Of a stretch of DNA of 64,000 nucleotides, positions 28,019 to 37,125 are shown in pieces (the stretch's first letter is position 1; each line of letters begins with the position of its first letter). The stretch lies in contig WGLQ01000015.1 of assembly GCA_016125495.1 (NCBI GenBank), positions 62,001 through 126,000 of the forward strand. Reading direction: 5' to 3'. Position numbers and translations under genes: made by a program. A model generated the notes under the pieces. That model was not told where the DNA came from. It worked only from the letters and a program-made list of their open reading frames with translations, and ran no database searches. The DNA comes from Hyphomicrobiales bacterium. GTDB taxonomy: Bacteria; Pseudomonadota; Alphaproteobacteria; Rhizobiales; RI-29.

Positions 28019-31000
28019 CACTCCCCACCATCGAAAATGTTCCACGTCTCGCTATCGAGCTTGGCGCGCACGCGCACGTGGAAGCCCTTGTCCTGGATAT
28101 CCCTGATGCGCTCCTCCTCGATGTCCGCGAAGGTGTAGCCGACGCTCAGCAGCATGTTCTCGGTGACGGCAAAGCCGATCTCGGCACCGAGGCCGGTGTG
28201 CGTCGTGCCGACCCAGGGATCGTGGAGAACAACGCCATCGAGCGCGAGCGACAGGCGCTCGTCGAGGTCGATCTCGAGGCCCGCCGTCAGCAGCAGCGTG
28301 AGGCTGGTCGCATCGATGTCGTCGTGGCTCGCCGCGTGATGGCGACCCGCATGGCGCAGCCGAAGCCGCAAGTCGTCGCTCATCTGATACTCGCCCCCGA
28401 TCGACCAGGAGTGTGACTGCTCCCTGCGCTCCTCGCTCGCATCGTCGTCGTACTCGAAGCCGTACCAGGCGAGTGCCGACCAGGCGCTCGCCTCACCCGG
28501 CCGCCATGCCGCTCCGAGCCGCATGCGATCGCGGATACGATCAGCATAACCCTCCGTCACCGCCAGGCGGTTCTGCAGGAGAAGCGTGAAGTCGCCGAAC
28601 CGCCAGCCGAGGCCGGTGGCGAGGTACCAGGCATCCTCCTGCCGGCCGTGACGCCATTCGAGGTCCTGATCGAGGAGAATTCCGGCGATCACGTCATGGT
28701 GGGTGTAACCGAGGGCGACGGCCGTGTTCTCCTCGTTGCGCGCATCGTCGGAGACCGGTGCCACGTGCTCGACGTTGGCCCGCAGCCGGTCCACCTCGGT
28801 GATCTCCCACTGGCCCCGAACGCCGTTCGCGACGGCGCCGACCCCGATTTCCATTCCTTCCGCGCGGTACTCGACGAACTGGGATATCTGCGGGGACCAG
28901 GCATACTCGACGCCGAGCTTGGATGCGAAGCGCTCGCGTGCGTTCTCGGAGAGACCGAAAAGACCGCCATCGCTGGTCGACAGCTCTCCCGTGAAGTAGA
29001 CGCGCAGGTCCGGCGACCACTGATAGGCGCCCTCGAGCCGCGCACGATGCTGGTTGCCACCGTCGATCCTCCGTTCGCCCTCGATGCCGACGACGAGGCC
29101 CGGAACCTCGGCCGGACGCCACGTGGCGCCGACAATGGCCGAGCCGACCTTCTCCTCTCCGGCCGGACGCGCTGGGTCGCTGGTCCGCACGACACGCGCG
29201 CCGGCCCGCAACTCGATCTCGCTCGAGGCCTTCCAGTGCACGAGCCCCTCGACGCCGTCGCGGCGCGCCCCGCCGGTCGTGTCGCGGGAGTGGAGGACCT
29301 GCGCCGTCGCGCGCACGCCCTCCCCGAGCTGCTGCTCGGCGACCGCGCGCAGCTCGGCACGGCCCGGAGAAACGCGCGATCCCGGAACGTCGAAGCCGCG
29401 ATCGGTGCGGGCGGCGTCGAGCCTCAACCGGGTGCCTCCCGAGGTGACCTCGTAGGAAGCCCGCCAGCCGCTACCCTGCGCACCGACGGCGTTTTCGGTC
29501 CGCGAGAACTCCACTTCGGCACGGCCGTAGACGCCGAGGTCGGCGGCGGCGAATGCCGAGCGCACGGACCGGCGGTCGCCTGTCAGGGCATCGGCGCGCG
29601 CGTGGACCTCGCGGTAGCCGGCGACCAGACCGTCGGCGACCTCGATGCGAGCCTCGCCGCCGTAGAGCCAATAGCGCTTGCCGCCCCGGCGCGTCTCGTA
29701 CGTCACCCGAATGAAGAGCGGATCGAGACGATCATCGAAGGAGGCGATCGGGGTGTCGAAGAGAAGCGTTCCGGTGAAATAATCGATCGAGTAGTCGTTG
29801 CCGCGACGCAACGTCACGGCCTTGATGATCACCTCCGGCTGGTCGCGATCGCGGGTGACGATCTCGACGCGCTCGGAATTCTCGACATAGTCCGTGAGGT
29901 CGACTGCGTAGGGACCGGAGATGCCGCGTCCAGGGATCTCCTGGATAACCTGGTCGCTCGCCGTGCGGGCAACGAAAAGATCGATCGTGACCGGACCTTC
30001 CTCGACATGGGCGTGCGCGCCGGTTGCCGCGCGCCGGTAGGCGCCGAGGCCTATGGCATTGCTGGACGGTGCGATCTCGAGGTCGCCGTAGAGGATGTAG
30101 GATTGGCCCTTCTCCACCTTGACGAACAGCGGCCCGTCGGCCTCGGCCTCGAAGCCCCGCTCGGAATTGTCTCCATAGACGGGGTAATACTGATCCGGCC
30201 GGACGTCGCGGAACAGGCGGTCCTCGGTGTCACGGTCGCTCTGATAGCGCAACGTGAGCAAGGCCTCGCCGGCAATGCGCCCCTTGAGGAAAAGCTCTCC
30301 GCGCGCACCTTCGACGGTCTTCTCGAAGGCGCCGAGCCCGTCACGTTCGACCAGGTGATCCAGCCCGACACGCGAGCCGTCGAGGCGGATCGCGCCTTCC
30401 ACCACGCCGACCAGCATGCGCTGCTCGATGTGAGGCTCGAGACGAATGCGGGCGCGCGCCACGCCGAGGCCCGAACGCGCCACGATCTCGTGCGTACCCG
30501 CCAGAGCTGGTGGAATGAAATCCACGATCGCCTCACCATGATCGACGTAGATCTGATGACCCGGCTCGCTGTCCCTGATGTCGCGCGCATCGAAGCGGCC
30601 GCGCCGGGCCTCGAGGGTCAGCTCGACCGGCGCGGCAGTCGGGCGGCCGTGCGCATCGAGGATGCGGACCACGAGCGGGATGGGCGTCAACGGATCGGCC
30701 TTGGCCATGGCCGGCGCGATCAACTCGATGCGTGCCGGCGCGCCCGGAGCGTAAACCGTGATCGCGTGAGCACCGCGCTCGTTGCCGAAGGGGTCCGTGA
30801 CGACGAGCCGCAACGTCGTGCCCCCGCCGGAGAGCCGAACGGCGATATACTCGACGGCCTGCACGCCATTGGCGGAATCGACCACGCGCTGGCCGATGCG
30901 ACCGGAGGGAATACGTACACCGTCGACCTCGAGGGCGAGGCCGACCTCGGCCGGTCCCTTGACCCGGACGTTGACGACGCCCTGGGCGAGTTCGTCGCCA

Positions 31001-33786
31001 TCCACCAGATCGAGGAAGCCGAGGCTCGGCGAGAAGGATGAAATCTCCTGTTCGAGATCCCGGGTCGCCGGGATGACCCGCTGCGGCAGGCGCACGGCCG
31101 GCAGCTCGATCGCACGCCACTCGCCGCATGCGGCGGGTCCACCACGGATCTGGCTGTCGGTGGCGCGGCTCTGCTCGCGGCTCGCCCCGTTCGGACGGGT
31201 GACCGAACTGTCGAGCGGCAGGTCGGCTCGCAAGTGCTGCTCGTCGAGTTCGAGGGGCCGGAATTCAGCATTCCGTCGCGCGATCTCGTCGATCATGGCG
31301 GGCGAGCACGGACCGATCGGGAAATCCTCCTGGCGGATCTCGCCGCGGCGCAGGTCGACGAGCCGGGTGCCCGGGGCGCCCAGATCACGCACCCGCGCCT
31401 GCTTCACGAAGCCTCCCGACGGGAGTGTCGCACGGTCCACGGCAAGCGCCGAGGTGATGGCGCGCACGGCGGGAAGAGAATATTTTCCATCGATGTCGGT
31501 CACCACCGTGCGACCATCCGATAGCACGAGCCGCACGCCCGCGAGGCCGATCTCGTCCGGTCCCGACTGACGCGCGTCAGCGTCGCAGTCGAGGAATACC
31601 TTGCCGAGGATCACGCCTTCGCGCGCAAACACGCCGCCCTGCTCGTCGACGTCGACGGTGGCGAGCGCGGGGACCGACCGGACCGGCTGGGCGAGACCCG
31701 CCATGATGCCCTCGGCGACCGCCACATTGGTGCGCGGCCCCTGGCCGGCACTCGGCAGAACCTGGGCAATGTAGCTCACCGTCACGCGCCCGAGGCGAGC
31801 GATGTCCCCGACCTCGAACGTCAGTTCGCGCCCGGGCGCGCCCAACGGGTCCGCGAGCGCTGCGCCGTCGAGCCGGGCGCTGCCGGAGACGTAGGCAAAG
31901 CCGGACGGCAGCGTGTCCACGAGACGATTGCGCAGGAGCGCGAGATCAGAGCGGTTCGTCAGTGCCACCTCGTAGCGAACGAACTCACCGATCCTCACCT
32001 TCTGGCGGTTCGCAAGTTTTTCCACCACCAGGACACGGTCGGTCGCGGGATCGACGGGAATATCGACGCCGAATTGCGCCGTGGGCGCGGCCATCGTAAA
32101 GCTCCGCCCGTAGGACGCCTCGGCGTGAACGTTGCGCGCAAAACCAGTGAAAACCGTCCGCTGGGACGCGAATGTCAGCCGGTCGATGTCCGTGACCTCG
32201 ATGACATAGCGCGCTTGCCGCAGTTCGCGGAGGCGATAGAAGCCGTCGATGTCCGTGGTTTGCTGTGAAATGACGCCACCGGACCCGTTCCGCAGAATGA
32301 CGCGCGCGCCGGGGATCGGAGTGTTCGTCAGGGAATTGAAAACAAACCCGCCGGGGTTGACGATCAATTCGTCGTCGAGGGTCTCGCCACCGCAGACAGC
32401 GGAGGCCAGCACTCTGGTCGCCTTGGTGGCCGTCAGGGTTGCGTTTCCGGGTACGGCGGGTTGCTGCGGCTGAACGGGAAGCGGGGCGGCGCGGAAAACG
32501 CCCGAGTTCGGTGCGGTCTCGAACGCGATCACTGTCTCGCTGTCGCCATCTGGCGTCGAGCGAACGACGATGGTGACCTGATCCGCAACGGCGGCATCGA
32601 GGTTGCAGCGGCCATCCTCCAGCTGGAGATGCGCGTTGCCCTCGCCGGGGAGCGCGACCACATCCTCGAGATAAGTCCCGTCGACGAAGCGCAACCGGCC
32701 CGCAGGACCCGAAACCGGTGTCAGCACCTCGTTGGAGGAGAGACGAACGTGACCGCCCGTATCGTCCGGTTGCCAGGTTTCAGCGAGGTTTGCGATGGTG
32801 GTGGCAGCGGCGGTCGGATTGACGGAGACGGTGAAGGAGAGGTCCGTCGACTGGGCAACCGGATATGCGCGCTCGTAGAGGAAGGCCACGGCATCGACCG
32901 ATGCGGCGTTGGCGGGTGCTGCGGATACGAAAGAAAAGCGGGGCGCCCCGAAGAGGTGGTAAAGGGGCTTGAAGTCGACGCTGTCGTCGATGCGCACGAA
33001 GGCGGTGTTGCGCGGAATGTCGTCGCGCACGAGAACGCCCGTGACGGCGGCGCCGTCGACGAGGAGGGACTCCCCCTCGAGGTCGGCATAGGGAGCGACG
33101 TCGGTGACGCCGTTGTTGCGGATGGCAATCGTATAGGTCAGCAGCCCGCCGCTCTCGGTGCGGCCGGCCGATGCGCGCTTGGCGAGCGTCAGGCCAGCCG
33201 GAGCGATCGTGACCGCCAGGGGAGCGCTCGCGTCGATGGCGTGATCGGGATCACGCGCCACGAGATTCGAGAGCGAGGCCGCGCCGTTGGCAAGAGCGGC
33301 CGGTGTCCTGAAGCGGACGTTGAACGACAACCGTTCGCCGACGGCGAGGGGAAATCTCGCTCCGGCGGTGACCTCGGGTTCGCCCGGATCGATCGCGCCG
33401 TTGCCGTTCGTGTCGAGGAAGATCGACACATTCGCGAGGTCGAAGTCGTCACTGCCGCTCTGAGGGAATGAAATCAGCGGAGAGAGGGCAACGTTACCGC
33501 GATTGGTCACGGTAAAGACGGCCTCGGCGATCTCGTCGGGCGAGGCGGTCATGCTCTGCGCCCTGCCGACCTCGAGGGCGGCAACCGCATTGACGATGGC
33601 GGTGACGCTGTTGGAGACGATGCGCTCGCGGATGCCGAGCCGCTCGTTGAAATACGTGGCCTCGGCCTGCCCGATGATCAGGTCTCCGGGAAGGGCGGGT
33701 CGCGCCGCGGAGGCGGAGGCCGTTGCGGAAAGCGTCGCCAAGGCGAGCGCGAGTGTTCTCAGCGTGCGTTTCATGGTCGGCGCCAT
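28018..33786 (-). CDS. Giant DUF11/Ig-like repeat protein with C-terminal outer-membrane beta-barrel
   Basis: This 1922-aa protein has a signal peptide (MKRTLRTLALALATLSATAS ASA). Its N-terminal module, DLIIGQAEATYFNERLGIRE, is shared with the 910-aa neighbour. DUF11-type repeats follow (GLLTYTIAIRNNG; KVRIGEFVRYEVALTNRSD at ~590). Carboxypeptidase-regulatory/SdrD-like domains lie near 480 (TPIPGARVILRNGSGG) and 725 (GLAGVRLVLSDGRTVVTDID). An invasin-type Ig module is at ~1017 (RIELIAPAMAKADPLTPIPL). From ~1145 the protein is alternating amphipathic strands with VRPDQYYPVYGDNSERG, and strands such as WYLATGLGWRFGDFTLLLQN and GFHVRVRAKLD continue to the C-terminus, as in outer-membrane barrels. 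ATG 33786 or 33774 are both possible starts. It could be a displayer or secretor of the neighbouring proteins. Confidence 0.8.
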   Translation of the reverse strand: MAPTMKRTLRTLALALATLSATASASAARPALPGDLIIGQAEATYFNERLGIRERIVSNSVTAIVNAVAALEVGRAQSMTASPDEIAEAVFTVTNRGNVALSPLISFPQSGSDDFDLANVSIFLDTNGNGAIDPGEPEVTAGARFPLAVGERLSFNVRFRTPAALANGAASLSNLVARDPDHAIDASAPLAVTIAPAGLTLAKRASAGRTESGGLLTYTIAIRNNGVTDVAPYADLEGESLLVDGAAVTGVLVRDDIPRNTAFVRIDDSVDFKPLYHLFGAPRFSFVSAAPANAASVDAVAFLYERAYPVAQSTDLSFTVSVNPTAAATTIANLAETWQPDDTGGHVRLSSNEVLTPVSGPAGRLRFVDGTYLEDVVALPGEGNAHLQLEDGRCNLDAAVADQVTIVVRSTPDGDSETVIAFETAPNSGVFRAAPLPVQPQQPAVPGNATLTATKATRVLASAVCGGETLDDELIVNPGGFVFNSLTNTPIPGARVILRNGSGGVISQQTTDIDGFYRLRELRQARYVIEVTDIDRLTFASQRTVFTGFARNVHAEASYGRSFTMAAPTAQFGVDIPVDPATDRVLVVEKLANRQKVRIGEFVRYEVALTNRSDLALLRNRLVDTLPSGFAYVSGSARLDGAALADPLGAPGRELTFEVGDIARLGRVTVSYIAQVLPSAGQGPRTNVAVAEGIMAGLAQPVRSVPALATVDVDEQGGVFAREGVILGKVFLDCDADARQSGPDEIGLAGVRLVLSDGRTVVTDIDGKYSLPAVRAITSALAVDRATLPSGGFVKQARVRDLGAPGTRLVDLRRGEIRQEDFPIGPCSPAMIDEIARRNAEFRPLELDEQHLRADLPLDSSVTRPNGASREQSRATDSQIRGGPAACGEWRAIELPAVRLPQRVIPATRDLEQEISSFSPSLGFLDLVDGDELAQGVVNVRVKGPAEVGLALEVDGVRIPSGRIGQRVVDSANGVQAVEYIAVRLSGGGTTLRLVVTDPFGNERGAHAITVYAPGAPARIELIAPAMAKADPLTPIPLVVRILDAHGRPTAAPVELTLEARRGRFDARDIRDSEPGHQIYVDHGEAIVDFIPPALAGTHEIVARSGLGVARARIRLEPHIEQRMLVGVVEGAIRLDGSRVGLDHLVERDGLGAFEKTVEGARGELFLKGRIAGEALLTLRYQSDRDTEDRLFRDVRPDQYYPVYGDNSERGFEAEADGPLFVKVEKGQSYILYGDLEIAPSSNAIGLGAYRRAATGAHAHVEEGPVTIDLFVARTASDQVIQEIPGRGISGPYAVDLTDYVENSERVEIVTRDRDQPEVIIKAVTLRRGNDYSIDYFTGTLLFDTPIASFDDRLDPLFIRVTYETRRGGKRYWLYGGEARIEVADGLVAGYREVHARADALTGDRRSVRSAFAAADLGVYGRAEVEFSRTENAVGAQGSGWRASYEVTSGGTRLRLDAARTDRGFDVPGSRVSPGRAELRAVAEQQLGEGVRATAQVLHSRDTTGGARRDGVEGLVHWKASSEIELRAGARVVRTSDPARPAGEEKVGSAIVGATWRPAEVPGLVVGIEGERRIDGGNQHRARLEGAYQWSPDLRVYFTGELSTSDGGLFGLSENARERFASKLGVEYAWSPQISQFVEYRAEGMEIGVGAVANGVRGQWEITEVDRLRANVEHVAPVSDDARNEENTAVALGYTHHDVIAGILLDQDLEWRHGRQEDAWYLATGLGWRFGDFTLLLQNRLAVTEGYADRIRDRMRLGAAWRPGEASAWSALAWYGFEYDDDASEERREQSHSWSIGGEYQMSDDLRLRLRHAGRHHAASHDDIDATSLTLLLTAGLEIDLDERLSLALDGVVLHDPWVGTTHTGLGAEIGFAVTENMLLSVGYTFADIEEERIRDIQDKGFHVRVRAKLDSETWNIFDGGE

Positions 33787-33882
33787 CTCTGGTGGGTTGT
33801 GGACCGGAACTCGAACGCGCACTGACCCGGTGGCCGGGCGCGAACGCCCGACCATTTCTTCTCTCCAGCCTCGAAAGGCGGA

Positions 33883-36615
33883 TCAGTTGTCGATCTGTAC
33901 GTGGAACTCGAGCCTGCCGAACTGGCCGGGCGTCAGAGTGCCGATCGCGACGCTCAATTGCCCGGTGGCTTCGTCGGCCGGCGTGCTCGGGGCGACCGAG
34001 GCACCCGCACCGTTTCTCGCGCTCGCCGCGCAGCCGCCACCGCAGTTCTCGAAGGTCGTGTAGACCGGAACGCGATCGGTGATCTCCACGCTCGTGGCAT
34101 CAGCGGTGCCGGTGTTCGTCGCCGTCACCCGATAGCGGATGCACTGCCCGGGATCGGCGGTGAGTTGGGTCAGCTGATAGCCGCCGATCGCACCCGTGCA
34201 GTTCGGATCGAGCGCCTGCTCCTTGAGCAATTCGACGTCGCCCGAGACGATCTGCACCGTGTCGCGCAGGGACCCGTCAGCCGGATCAGCATCGCTCACC
34301 GTCCCGCCGTTGAGCGAGGTGGAGATGGCAACCGTTCCGATCTCCACCAACCCGGGGGCCGCTGTCGCGGGAACCTGGGTGCGGTTGAAAATCGTAACCG
34401 ACTGGCCCGGCGCGATGCCGCCCGGAATGTCGTCGATGTTGTCGATCGGCGGGTCCGTCGGATCGAGTTGGCCGTTGTTGTTCGCATCATAGAACAGTGT
34501 CGCCGACATCAGCGTGTTGCCGCTGACGCTGAGCGCACCCTCCGTGATGGTCACGTTGCCCTCGTTGGTGATCACGTGAGGCATGACGATCACCCCACCG
34601 GGAGCGGCCTGAGTGGTCTGAGGCACTTGGATCGACAGATCGACGATCTCGTTGACGACGACGCGATCGAGCTTGATGTCGAGGGAGCCGTTCGTCGGCG
34701 AGAACGCACGGAAGTAGATGTCGACGTTGCCCGGCGACGCGGTCGCCGGCACCCGAACCTCGGCGGTGAAATTCGCCGAGCCGCCGGCCGCAATGAGACC
34801 GGTATTGTTCACCTCGACGTTCGCGGCGTTGAGGAAGCGCACCTGGAAGTCGGCCGGCAGCCCCGCGCCAGGAGCAAAATTGCTGCCGGAGAAGGCGAGG
34901 TCGTAGCTCGAGGCACCGGCGCCGGAATTCTCCACCACGATCGGGAACACGGCCGTTGCGCCGGGGTCGAGCGTCACCGTCGTCCACGGATTGCCGGCGT
35001 TGTCGACGGCAGGGCCGTCGGCAAGGTTTCCGGCGTTCTCGATGTCGACCGTCTCACCGATCACGTCGGCCTCGAGCGAGGCGGTCGCCCCGTTCGAAAC
35101 GGAGGGGTCGCTGGAAGCGGTCGCCACGACCCTTGCCTGCCAGGCCGGATCCGTCGCGGCACGGATGCTCGAAGCGTCATTGGGAAGGTCGACGCGCAGG
35201 AAGACCGTTCCGAGATGCTCGGCGCCGGGCGTTGCGAGATTGTCGGGCGAGAGCACCAGGTCGGGCCGGCCGTCACCGTCGCTATCCGTCAGCGGGACAC
35301 CAGCCGCATCCGTCAACGTGAAGGTGGTCCCGGCCGGATACGCGTTGCCGGGCACGTTGTCGACGGAGAGGTTGAAGGTCTCGAGGACGTTCGAATGGTT
35401 GGTCAGGACGAACTCGAACGGAACCACCGCGCCCTGTGGGAATCCGCCGCCGACGATCGGCCCGCCGCTGCCATCCTCGCTGACGACGTCGTTGCCGAGC
35501 CCATCGGTGTCCGTCGAGGAGACCAGTGCCGTTCCGAGATTGGCTCCCTCGGGATCGGCTGCCGCGGCATTCGCCGAACGGTCGGCGAGCGAGACCGCGA
35601 TGAGATCGTCGACCGCAATGACGGAGATATTCGATTCCACGGGCGGCCCGCCGTTGATCGTGGAGGCAGCGGTGTTCTCGATGGTCCCGGCAGCGCCGGC
35701 AACAACCACGGCCGTGAACCTCAGCGTGCCCGTGCGTCCGGCCGGCACGGAGGAAATCGTCGCCGTGACGGTCGCGGCGGACGTGGCACCGAAGTCGTAG
35801 GCAATGGTCTGGCCGAGGCCATTGGTGCCGTCGGTGCCGTCGGCGGGATCGTCGAGCGTGCCGCCATCGGACCAGGTCGCCGAGCCGGGCGTGTAGCTCA
35901 ATTCCGCGGGCAACGTGTCGAGCAGCACGACGTTGGTCGCGCTGGCGAGGCCGACGTTGGCATAGGTGAGCGTCACGGTCACCGTGTCGCCGATCGCCGC
36001 GTTGGACGGCGTCATCGACTTGGTGAGTTCGATGATCCCGCTGGTCGTTACGCCGAGCGTATCGGTGACGATGTCACTCACGGTGTTGTCGTGCTGGCTG
36101 GTGGCGGTGACCGTGACCGTTTCGGTATCACCGGGAGCTGCGGTTGCCGGCAACTCGACCTCGATCACGATACCGAAGACGTCTCCCGGATCGAGCGACG
36201 GGGTTATGGTGATCGGGGTAAGGGTGTCGGGCACACCGTCCTTGTCCGCGTCGGGATAGATGCGGATGATCGGATCGATGGTGCCGGTATTGGCATCGAC
36301 GGCGGTCAGGTCGAAAATATCGGGACCGTTGCCGTCGTTCGATATCGTATGTGGATAATAAACCTTGCCTCCGGGGCTGCCGCTCTTGGTCGTATCGGTC
36401 GCCACGTCGACGCCGGCAACCTGGTTGACGATCGTCTCCACGAGATTGGACCTGACCGTGACCGTCTCTCCAGCGGAATTCTGATAGGTGGCGAGCGCCT
36501 GGTTGCCGATGATGGTGTCGGCTGGTGGCGGTGCCGCCAGAGCCGTGCTCCCCATCAGGACCAGTGCGATCACCGCAAGCCCCGTCCGGGCCCGGGTCAT
36601 CCTTCGCAGCTGCAT
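33883..36615 (-). CDS. Secreted DUF11 (TIGR01451) repeat protein, 910 aa
   Basis: This exported protein has a signal peptide MQLRRMTRARTGLAVIALVL plus MGSTALA. It then has PPADTIIGNQALATYQNSAG, which resembles the N-terminus of the giant neighbour, and a chain of DUF11/NEW3-type Ig-like repeats (for example IELTKSMTPSNAAIGDTVTV, then LDTLPAELSYTPGSATWSDG). Calcium-type D-x-D-x-D-G loops recur: DADKDGVPD, DSDGDGRPDL, DANNNGQLDP. The terminal module holds a cysteine-rich insert (TFENCGGGCAA) and ends GRLEFHVQIDN. There is no LPxTG, barrel or PEP-CTERM signal, so it must be held by another protein or be released. AGGGGAATTGAG precedes the ATG. It is the first gene of the three-gene operon, 96 nt before the giant's start. 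Confidence 0.82.
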   Translation of the reverse strand: MQLRRMTRARTGLAVIALVLMGSTALAAPPPADTIIGNQALATYQNSAGETVTVRSNLVETIVNQVAGVDVATDTTKSGSPGGKVYYPHTISNDGNGPDIFDLTAVDANTGTIDPIIRIYPDADKDGVPDTLTPITITPSLDPGDVFGIVIEVELPATAAPGDTETVTVTATSQHDNTVSDIVTDTLGVTTSGIIELTKSMTPSNAAIGDTVTVTLTYANVGLASATNVVLLDTLPAELSYTPGSATWSDGGTLDDPADGTDGTNGLGQTIAYDFGATSAATVTATISSVPAGRTGTLRFTAVVVAGAAGTIENTAASTINGGPPVESNISVIAVDDLIAVSLADRSANAAAADPEGANLGTALVSSTDTDGLGNDVVSEDGSGGPIVGGGFPQGAVVPFEFVLTNHSNVLETFNLSVDNVPGNAYPAGTTFTLTDAAGVPLTDSDGDGRPDLVLSPDNLATPGAEHLGTVFLRVDLPNDASSIRAATDPAWQARVVATASSDPSVSNGATASLEADVIGETVDIENAGNLADGPAVDNAGNPWTTVTLDPGATAVFPIVVENSGAGASSYDLAFSGSNFAPGAGLPADFQVRFLNAANVEVNNTGLIAAGGSANFTAEVRVPATASPGNVDIYFRAFSPTNGSLDIKLDRVVVNEIVDLSIQVPQTTQAAPGGVIVMPHVITNEGNVTITEGALSVSGNTLMSATLFYDANNNGQLDPTDPPIDNIDDIPGGIAPGQSVTIFNRTQVPATAAPGLVEIGTVAISTSLNGGTVSDADPADGSLRDTVQIVSGDVELLKEQALDPNCTGAIGGYQLTQLTADPGQCIRYRVTATNTGTADATSVEITDRVPVYTTFENCGGGCAASARNGAGASVAPSTPADEATGQLSVAIGTLTPGQFGRLEFHVQIDN

Positions 36616-37125
36616 TTCTCAATTCCCCTCAAGCATCTTCGGATCGTCTCGCGCCCGGTCGCGGACTTTTTCTCGAGCCGGAGGCGCACTCTCGGGGTAG
36701 GTGATTCATGGTGATAGCCACAACTATTGGTTGCATCACGGGATAAATTACGCCTCACCGACCGTGTGCTGCACGCAACAGTTGCGTACGCCGAACGTGG
36801 CCTGCCAGCATCGAGATCGCGGAGCGAAATGAAAAAGGCCGCCCGGGAGCAGGCGGCCGAGGGGAGCGATGATCATGCGGCAAGTCCGCGTGCACCCTCC
36901 CCGATCGACATTGAAGGGGCTTTTATTTGGACGCCAGCGGGCCGACAGAGACCGAGATCATCGGTCGGGACCCTTTCAATGGAAATTAAAGTAATGGAGC
37001 GGCAGGACCCGAAATAGCATCATGGCTGGGCCGAGCCCGATTTCGACGTGGCGACCGGGACGCCGCAGTTGCAGGCCGCGCGGCCGCGCGGCGCCAATCG
37101 ACGCACGGCCCCTGCGCCTGCCGGT
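36616..37125. other. Intergenic region between the two transcription units of the surface locus
   Basis: A relatively AT-rich stretch (36680-36770) just upstream of the 910-aa gene is the likely promoter region. It contains GTGAT...ATCAC and CAAC...GTTG half-repeats (36711-36739) with unequal spacing. A terminator hairpin at 36832-36858 points leftwards. The small plus-strand ORF here lacks a ribosome site and is not called. Confidence 0.5.
36832..36858 (-). terminator. Rho-independent terminator between surface-locus units
   Basis: The perfect stem GGCCGCC / GGCGGCC (36837-36843 and 36852-36858) is followed on the minus strand by TTTTTC. It would end transcription coming from the 171-aa gene (stop at 37126), so the operon starting at 36615 needs its own promoter. 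Confidence 0.75.

Noticed and set aside
28648-31041. 797-aa plus-strand ORF opposite the giant barrel gene
   Set aside because: Mirror-frame composition typical of GC-rich shadows; the minus strand carries the signal peptide, repeats and barrel.
33901-36714. 937-aa plus-strand ORF opposite the 910-aa gene
   Set aside because: Arg/Gly/Asp/His-rich with no recognisable domain; the minus-strand frame has a signal peptide, DUF11 repeats and a ribosome site.
36711-36739. Operator-like inverted repeat upstream of the 910-aa gene
   Set aside because: The GTGAT/ATCAC and CAAC/GTTG arms have unequal spacing (5 versus 1 nt), so symmetry is poor.
36727-37017. 96-aa plus-strand ORF
   Set aside because: It runs through the minus-strand terminator, has no ribosome site and has a random-looking composition.
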